Positions 57,507-64,000 of a stretch of 64,000 bases of DNA are shown one piece after another (the stretch's first letter is position 1; every line of letters begins with the position of its first letter). The notes beneath the pieces were generated by a model. That model saw only the letters and a list, made by a program, of their open reading frames with translations, did not search any database and was not told the origin of the DNA. The position numbers were made by a program, and so were the translations under genes. The stretch spans positions 3,410,154 to 3,474,153 of the forward strand of contig NW_004955472.1 in NCBI RefSeq assembly GCF_000276665.1. The letters are read 5' to 3'. The stretch is from Chinchilla lanigera. Taxonomy: Eukaryota; Chordata; Mammalia; Rodentia; Chinchillidae.

Positions 57507-59409
57507 GACATGTGTCTGTTTTCCTAATCCTCAGTGAAGCTGTGTGCTGAATAAGATGCTTCTTCCTCCACAGTTCAAGTTCTTAACTGATGGAGCACCA
57601 GCTGTGTGTTAGACTCAGTAGATGTCCTCTCCAAAACCTGACAATAGCCTTCATCTATCACATGAGGAAACTGAGGTACACACCTACAAACTGATAGTGC
57701 TGGGGTACAAAAAAACACACCCAGCCAAGAAGGTGGCTTAAGAGCACCACAGATTAGCACCCCAGTGTTAGAAAGGTGGAAAGACTTTTGAAACGACATA
57801 GATTTTTCTCCACTGAGAGTTAGTGAGGTTGTGTGAGCAGATGACTTAGGTAGAGGTTGAACTACTAAACAGCTGTCCTAGAAAATGAGAAAGACAAAAA
57901 GGAGTTGTTAGAGTGGGCTCCGTGCTAACAAACATTTGAACTCTCCGTAGAATTTATTTATTGATCTTGATTTTACTGATCAGGTTTCAAGTTAGCCCAC
58001 TTGAACTTATTTTGGCTAAGAAAATTTTAATATTTTAACACCAAAACAAATATTTTCATGAATGTATGTAATAGTGAGACTGTGATTTAGTTCTCATAAA
58101 TATCTTAAATGTCTTATTCTTGAATATATACTTGTGTGTGTGTGTGTGTGTGTGTGCATGCACGTTTGTGTAAAGTTGAAATTGACTTCAACATTTCTGT
58201 TGATTGGTATTTATATTGAAACAGGTAGTTTGATCTTAATCAGTGGGTGGGTCTTTTCTTTCTCTCATATTCTAGTCTCATTTAGTATTTTATATTTGGA
58301 ATATTTCTTTTAGGCAAAAAACATACCGACTATTTACTATGAGAGCAAAGTGGATTTTGCTGATTAGTAAGTGAGCTATCAAATCAATAATATAGGTTGA
58401 TTAAAAATACATGCATCATTATTTTTAAGATTCTGTATTTGATTATTTGATAAAGCAATACTATATTACTTGCTGTTTTTCTCTGTCAAGTTTCTCTAAA
58501 TGGAAGTTTTCTTTTAAATTATACTGTTGTAGTAATTGAAAAATGTATTTAAGTCCTGCATTTATTTTCAACATGTAATTCAAGCACACTTTTATTGTAA
58601 TTATATTTTCAAGCAGAGATACATTTTCAGAATGAGATACACTGAAATATTTTACCTTTCTACCCTGGAATTATTTGATTACATCTAGTCTCTCTGTACA
58701 TTTTTTTCTTTCAGTATTGTGCAGATGTGGAGAGAAAAGCAGAAGAGATTTTACTTTAGCCTAAATACCAAGTGTAGGCGAATGTCAACCTTATTTGTAT
58801 TTCTAAGTTGAAATTACTTAAGTGTATTTGAGCAGCATTTATAGCACAGCATCTTAAGATAAAAAAATGCCAGGATCATCTTCCCAAAGAGGAGGCAAAT
58901 TGGCTTGCTAAATAGAGACAGAACAACACGCCGCACTCTGTAACTTGTTTCTGACTTTGCTGCTGATAGAGTGTAAGTCCCCAGAGCACAGGATAATGTT
59001 TGAAGTGATGGAACACATTTTTCCCATTAATTCTCCTTTATCTAACCTCCCACATCACATTCACTGCCAGCAGTTTACTGTTAGTTGCCATGCTGAATTT
59101 AAATAGCTCAGGGCCTGTTTTCCTTCCAGAAGATATTAGGAATCTCAGTACTACTAATTGAAATTGGGTGAAGGTCAACGTTCTTTCTCCGCTACCTTGT
59201 GTTTAAGTTTCTGATCATTATTAACCAACAGGATTCAGCGTTGCATATGTTGTCTCACTTAGCAATCAGAAATAGCAAGGTAGAGGGGAGAATAGATAAA
59301 ATATTTAAAGGCAGGCGCGAGACCAACTAAAAACGGGGTGATTTGTAGCATTCACAGGATTTCAGGTATTTTTATCAAGGGATAATACTTAGAGAAGGCA
59401 TCGGTTGTA
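57507..59409. other. Unique sequence; MIR-like trace
   Basis: 57580-57690 has 'catgaggaaactgaggtaca' preceded by 'agcaccagctgtgtgttaga', a possible antisense MIR. A (TG)n microsatellite lies at 58133-58155. Otherwise AT-rich and unrecognised. Confidence 0.4.
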
Positions 59410-59990
59410 TCCATTTTGTTTGTTGTATTCATTCATTAAACATAGATTTATCGACTGCTGACCTCGTGCTAGCACAGGGAGCAGGGGGCCAGCAGCAAAG
59501 AAGCAAGGAGGGGAGCAGTACCCATTCACACGGAGCTTACAGTAAAGCGAACAGCAGATAAAACAGGCATTTGAATTATATAATACACAACATAAAATAC
59601 AGTAGAAGGCAGAATTAAAATAGGAAGTAGAATTTTTCTCTGGTGGAAAAGGATGCAATGAGGGGGTGGGGGTAACGTTAGACAGAGGGGCAGGAAGGGC
59701 CCTGTAAAGAGTGGTGGATGCATGAAACCTGAAGCATGAATTCAGCAGCACAGAATAATGGAAGCAGCTCAAGCAGAAAACGGAACGCTATGAAGATCTC
59801 AAAGCATTACTGTGCCTGCAGAAGCTTCAGAAAGTGCCTAAGAGAATAACCAGAGATGAGGCCGGTAGAGTAGCAGATGTGGGTTGGGTCCTTTTGGTCT
59901 TTTTTGGCAGCTGTAGAAAATCATGAGGAGCTTTTGCCAGTCATCCAACATGGTCTATCTTTTGTTTTCATTCAATAACTTTACTACATG
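59410..59990 (-). mobile_element. L2-like ancient repeat
   Basis: 'attcattcattaaacataga', 'tttatcgactgctgacctcg', 'tgctagcacagggagcaggg' and 'cacacggagcttacagtaaa', then 'cagagatgaggccggtagag', resemble the mammal-wide 'tattgagcacctactatg' / 'catggagcttacattcta' repeat associated with L2 and related elements. Diverged; strand and family tentative. Confidence 0.45.
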
Positions 59991-60189
59991 TTAAAAATAG
60001 ATTTTAAAACAGAATAAGGACAGAAGTAAGGCAGAAGAGCAGTGGCACTCACTGGCCGTCCCTCTGCCTACTCTGCACCCCTGAGACGGACCTGTGTGAA
60101 ATGTATTAACCCTTAACTGGCTTCTCTCAACGTTGATTTGCATTAGTTTCAGTTAATGAAAGCACTCACAGGGGAGGTAGGGAGGTGTC

Positions 60190-60560
60190 TTAGTTACTTT
60201 TCTGTCACTGCTGAGACAAAATACCCAACACTAAGAATTAAGGAAGGAAAGGTTTATTTAGCTCACAGTCTGTGGAGGTTTCAGTCCATACTGGGCTGGC
60301 TCCAAGGCAGAGTGGTGTGGCAGAGGGGCAACCTTCACAGCAGCAGAAAACAGCAAAAGCAGCAGGAGCTCAAAGGGAGGAGTAGACAGCAAGGTTTTTT
60401 CCGTCCTTTATATTGTATGCAGGCTCCCCACCCCAGGGCAGGTGTAGCACTCACACCCATAATCCCAGCATTGGACCAAGAATCAATCAGAAACTCTAGA
60501 AGCCTGCCCCATGACTGCATGAGGCTTTGGGTAGGGGGGTCATCCAGACACAAACTACAG
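60190..60560 (-). mobile_element. ERVL-MaLR-type LTR, antisense
   Basis: Starts 'tgtcttagttacttttctgt', has 'ggaaaggtttatttagctca' and 'ctgtggaggtttcagtccat', and ends 'catccagacacaaactacag'. It is the reverse complement of the LTR subfamily at 14.4 and 32.8 kb and is the best preserved copy. An open frame across it is incidental. Confidence 0.85.
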
Positions 60561-61970
60561 CGGCAGAGTAGAATTTGTCTTTATTACCCTCCCCTCTTGC
60601 CCTTTCAGGTTTCCAGTGGCTGTCTGTGTCCATCCACTAAGGCTATATCGTTCCTGCTAGCAGCATTCCCACAATTCTGTGAGTCTAAGGGTGTCTCCTT
60701 GCTAGTGCGAGCACTGAGCTATCAGTGCTATTTTTGGTTTTCTAGTCTCCGCTTACCTCTTTGTAAATAGCCTCTTCATTAAACTTTTCGTTAGTATTTA
60801 TTTTTCCATCTATCTTCTGCTTGGAATTCCTTAATGCACCAAATAGGAGGCCATGCAGTGCTCTGGGGAGAGAGGATCAGGGCTTGATCTATGGGTCCAG
60901 CAGTAGGGAAGGTGAGAGTGATGAATTTATGTATGACTTATTTTGAAGTTAGAACTTGACACATAGTAATGGAAGATGGACTATGAAATGAGATACAAAA
61001 ACATCCTAGGGCTCTCTACATTTTAGGCTTACATGAAGGAGTTGCCATTTGTGTGTGTGTAGTCTCTTGAATTTCAGAGTTGCTCAACTAGAGATATAAA
61101 ATCAGAAGTTATTTTATAGAGATGGTACTTAACCTTGGTAGAAGAGGTGGTTACTAAGTGATTGGGTATAGATAGAAAAGAGAAAAAGACACAAAGACCA
61201 AGTCTTGGCAGAGCTGGATATTTAGAGGTTAAGTAAGTGAGAAATCTCCCAAGGAGAGTGAGAAGGAATTGCTCCAAAGATAAGAGGAATTCCAGAAGAT
61301 TGCTGTATTCTCAAACGAAGTGGAGAAACTACAGCAGAGAACGATGGGGCTGCTCTTTGGCCTTCGGAAAAGCTAATGCTGGCGTTCAGTATAAATTATT
61401 AAAATTTTATTAGATGTCCTTGAAGTATAAGTATGTGTATATTTAAAATTTATGTGTACACATACGCAGTTTTGAAATGTGAATTAAAAATATCTCAGAG
61501 AAGTCTATTAAAACTACGCTCCCAAACTACTAACGGCAACTTCGTTATTTGTCCTCCAGCCGTGGCCGGTCCTGAGAGTGTGACACCGCGTGAGAGGGCG
61601 CGTGCGAGGAGCGAGACACGCACGCATCTTCGCTGATCAGCATCCTCGCTGCCTCCGCCTCTCCTCTCTCTTCAAGGATTCGAGTGTCAGGAAGGAAAGT
61701 TAAAATTTATTGATCCCAAGAAATAAAAGTTTCTGTGCGAGGGAAAAAATAGCCGAAGAAAACCAATACAGTGATTCGCACAAAACATTCATGAATTTAG
61801 TGCTTTGAGGAAGGGGACACTGTCTGTTAGTCTGTCCCCCGTGGCAGATACAGCAAGGAGCGAGAAAGCCGATTTGGAGACCGCATGCCTTGAGAACCGT
61901 ATTTCCGTCATGGGCCATTAATTTAGAGATTTGTAGGTAAAGAGAGCAACTGGTTATAATTCATGGCTTT
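60561..61970. other. Unique sequence with a small CpG cluster
   Basis: 60.72-60.80 kb ('cctctttgtaaatagcctct', 'tcattaaact') resembles the end of an old LTR. 61555-61640 holds a local cluster of CpGs discussed under findings. No gene recognised. Confidence 0.35.
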
Positions 61971-61984
61971 AAAACCCTTAACTC

Positions 61985-62103
61985 GGGGCTGGGGATTTAG
62001 CTCAGCGGCAAAGTGCCTGCCTGGCAAGCGCAAGGTAGTGAGTTCGGTTCCCGGTACCGGAGAAAAACCAAAAAGAAAAAAAAAAAACCAAACCAAAACA
62101 AAA
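61985..62103 (+). mobile_element. ID SINE, plus strand, young, with TSD
   Basis: 'ggggctggggatttagctca', 'gtgcctgcctggcaagcgca' and 'gtagtgagttcggttcccgg', then a long A/C-rich tail. Flanks AAAACCCTTAACTC (61971-61984) and AAAACCCCTTAACTC (62104-62118) differ by one C. Confidence 0.94.
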
Positions 62104-62118
62104 AAAACCCCTTAACTC

Positions 62119-62735
62119 TATGTCATTAAAACAGTCATTTAAAAATCATTAGGGGTAAATTTACTTAAACAAAAATATTCAATACAATTTTTAGTGACAC
62201 AAACTTTTAAGCTCATTGGAGAGCTCTTTTTTTTAATGAAGACAGTCAGGAAGAGTTCTAAAAAAATCTCATGTGTATGACACTTCTGTAATGAAATTAT
62301 TTTTAAAATAATTTCTGTGTAAGGGATTGGACTTAAAACAATGCTGTATTAGTAAAGTCTTATCTTAAGGGACTCAAATTAGAAAGCTAACGGGGATTCA
62401 ATAATTTATGAAAAAATATTTAGATTTACTGCATGATAGTAGTCTTTAAAATGTACCCATAAAGCCAAAGTGACCAGTAAAAATCTGATATTCCTAGTCA
62501 TACGGGAAAGTTTTGATTCTGTTCACGTGAAGTGTTATGTGTACAATCTTCAGGGCAGACACTATGCATTTAATTTTACTATGAAATCTGAGAGACCCAA
62601 GGCTTTCTAACTATCTTATTTATGATACTTTTTTCCATATGTTTTGTCCCAACATGGTATCTGCTTCTCCATAGAGTCATAGTTTTCATGGGCATATTAA
62701 AGGCTCGAAAATCCCTCTTAGCAGCAAAATTTGCA

Positions 62736-62740
<5 letters not shown>
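62119..62740. other. AT-rich unique sequence; nothing recognised
   Basis: No gene or repeat recognised. Confidence 0.4.
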
Positions 62741-62770
<30 letters not shown>

Positions 62771-62818
62771 CATGTGTGTGTGCATGTGCATATGCATATG
62801 TATGTGTGTGTGTGTGCA
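62741..62818. repeat. (TG)n microsatellite, compound
   Basis: Two TG tracts separated by 'catgtgcatatgcatatg'-type text. A spurious His/Thr/Met frame arises on the minus strand. Confidence 0.95.
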
Positions 62819-62824
62819 CGTACA

Positions 62825-62895
62825 TGTTAGGGATCAAACCTGGAGCCTAACACATGCTAGGCCAGTGCTGTACCACTGAGTCAACCTCTAGCTTT
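62825..62895 (-). mobile_element. ID-like SINE, old, antisense, tail adjoining the TG repeat
   Basis: 'gttagggatcaaacctggag', 'cacatgctaggccagtgctg' and 'taccactgagtcaacct' are an antisense ID body of the older subtype. The TG microsatellite lies where the SINE's A-rich tail should be, so it may have grown from that tail. Confidence 0.65.
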
Positions 62896-62969
62896 TGGTC
62901 CTTTTCATGTTAGTCTTTTCCTAGTCATTTCTTCTTCGAGGTCTTTCTTTCAGAGACACACTTAGCATG

Positions 62970-63332
62970 TATCTTAGTACATACACTAGGGCTGCTGTAT
63001 GAAAACATCTAGAGTGGATTGCTTTTAACAACAGGAATTTAGTTGTTGGTTCTTAAGGTTGAAAATTCCAAGATCACAGTGCAGGCAGAGTCAGTGACAG
63101 GTGGAGCCCTCCTCATCCCAGATGCCATTTTCTCCCTGTAACCTCGCATGGCAGAAGGGATGAGAGAGCTCTCTGGGGTCTCTTTTATAAGGTCACTAAT
63201 TTCATTAATGGTGGGTTCTAGTTTCATGGTTTCATCACTTTGCAAACACTTCACCTCTGAATACAATTGATTTGGAGATTAAGTGTTGAACCATGAATTT
63301 TAGGGAGACAAACATTCAGAACACAGCATTAT
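62970..63332 (-). mobile_element. MLT1/MST-type LTR (ERVL-MaLR), antisense
   Basis: 'acactagggctgctgtatga', 'aaggttgaaaattccaagat', 'gccattttctccctgtaacc' and 'gattaagtgttgaaccatga', then 'ttttagggagacaaacattc', follow the antisense order of MLT1/MST-type LTRs. The antisense 75-codon frame lies wholly within it. Confidence 0.7.
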
Positions 63333-63964
63333 GCTTACATTTATTTAAGAAAGTTAGTGGGTCGGGAGTGATAAATATGGATGGTAATTTCAATAGGCTA
63401 AAATATCAAATGTGAATCCATGAGGTCATAATGGATGCTTAATAAATAAACAGATAAGAGAAACCCACTGTATTTAATACTCGTGAGTAAAGGGCAAGAA
63501 TCCAGGACTTACTCTGCCTTTCTTCGGTGTAAAAGTCTCTTTATCTTTCACATCAAAGATTTGATAAAGAGAATTTTGCCTTTAAGAAGATACATTGAGG
63601 GGTTGAAAAGAGGGTAGGAAAATGGGAGTAAAAGAATTAAGTTATATCAGGTTCAGGTACAAATTCTCTATGATGAATGTGGTCATTCTGTATACCTAAA
63701 ATGTACCAATGAAATTAAATTGAAAAAAGATACGTGAAGCTAGGTAATGTTAAGAATGTTGATTGAAGATTCCAGGCCTTAGTAGTGTTACATATGATAA
63801 CGTAGATTTTTGTTTAACAAATAGGAAAATACTTTCCAGTGGAAGAATTAACACCAACTAGTTTTGTGTAAAATCTAGCAAATGGACTCAACATTCTTTT
63901 ATTAAATTGACATTAAAGTCTTTATACATGAAAATGTACTTTGAACTACTCAATAATATAGATT
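63333..63964. other. AT-rich unique sequence; nothing recognised
   Basis: No gene or repeat recognised. Confidence 0.4.
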
Positions 63965-64000
63965 TCTTTTTTTTTAATTTTGTTTGGTTTGGTTTGGTTT
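63965..64000 (-). mobile_element. A/C-rich tail of an antisense SINE starting beyond the right edge
   Basis: 'tttttttaattttgtttggt' followed by TTTGG units is the complement of the (AAACC)n tails seen on the ID copies at 47.0 and 62.1 kb. The body should begin just past the window. A simple repeat is the alternative. Confidence 0.5.

Noticed and set aside
60156..60770. 204-codon plus-strand frame, the longest near the right side
   Set aside because: Most of it is the antisense strand of a MaLR LTR; the rest shows no domain.
1..64000. CRISPR arrays, operons, phage or bacterial genes
   Set aside because: None seen; the repeat content is unambiguously that of a rodent nuclear genome.

Overview
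This window is nuclear DNA of a placental mammal, specifically a rodent. The diagnostic elements are tRNA-derived ID SINEs, B1 (7SL-derived) SINEs, ID-B1 composite (B4-like) SINEs and rodent-type ERVL-MaLR LTRs, on top of mammal-wide relics (L1M, MIR, L2, MLT1-type LTRs, Tigger, hAT). The ID copies share an unusual consensus (a 'gcaaggtcgtgagttcggttcccggtaccgg' type tail of the box-B half, read in two pieces at 39090-39118). This does not look like the mouse or rat ID; a non-murid rodent is likely, but I cannot fix the species from sequence alone.

No intact host protein gene, rRNA gene or true tRNA gene is visible. The one recognisable cellular gene is a DNAJC19 (TIM14) processed pseudogene running off the left edge on the minus strand. 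Everything else is AT-rich, gene-desert-like sequence, much of it interspersed repeats.

Layout. 1-2.4 kb: DNAJC19 pseudogene, an inverted L1 ORF1 piece carrying an old ID, and an L1 ORF2 3' piece on the plus strand. 4.4 kb: an 82-bp hAT MITE with a perfect 8-bp target duplication. 5.4-6.7 kb: two interleaved direct duplications next to a perfect 20-bp-arm hairpin. 8-15 kb: MLT1-type LTR, ID-B1 composite, ID SINEs, and a Tigger-type transposon split by a MaLR LTR. 17.6-31.4 kb: three antisense L1 elements. The third is about 6.1 kb with a perfect 15-bp target duplication; the second is split by a Tigger-type transposon and followed by an inverted pair of mariner-like transposase tails. 32.8-40.1 kb: MaLR LTR and then a long, ancient L1M on the plus strand carrying three LTRs, a B1 and an ID. 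40-55 kb: mostly unique sequence with many young ID insertions, an L1 3' end, an L2 3' end and a HAL1-like element. 55.3-57.5 kb: 5'-truncated antisense L1 with target duplication. 57.5-64 kb: unique sequence with L2/MIR relics, a MaLR LTR, a young ID, TG microsatellites, an MLT1-type LTR and the A-rich tail of another SINE at the right edge.

The genes do not work together as a pathway. The story is layered retrotransposition: L1 supplies the machinery, ID/B1 SINEs and the DNAJC19 mRNA copy are its passengers, and nesting order gives relative ages. I did not find a new defence or regulatory system. The most unusual items are the hairpin-associated duplication at 5.4-6.7 kb, the inverted mariner-like pair at 24.2-24.6 kb and two very short retro-insertions (12.7 and 20.0 kb).
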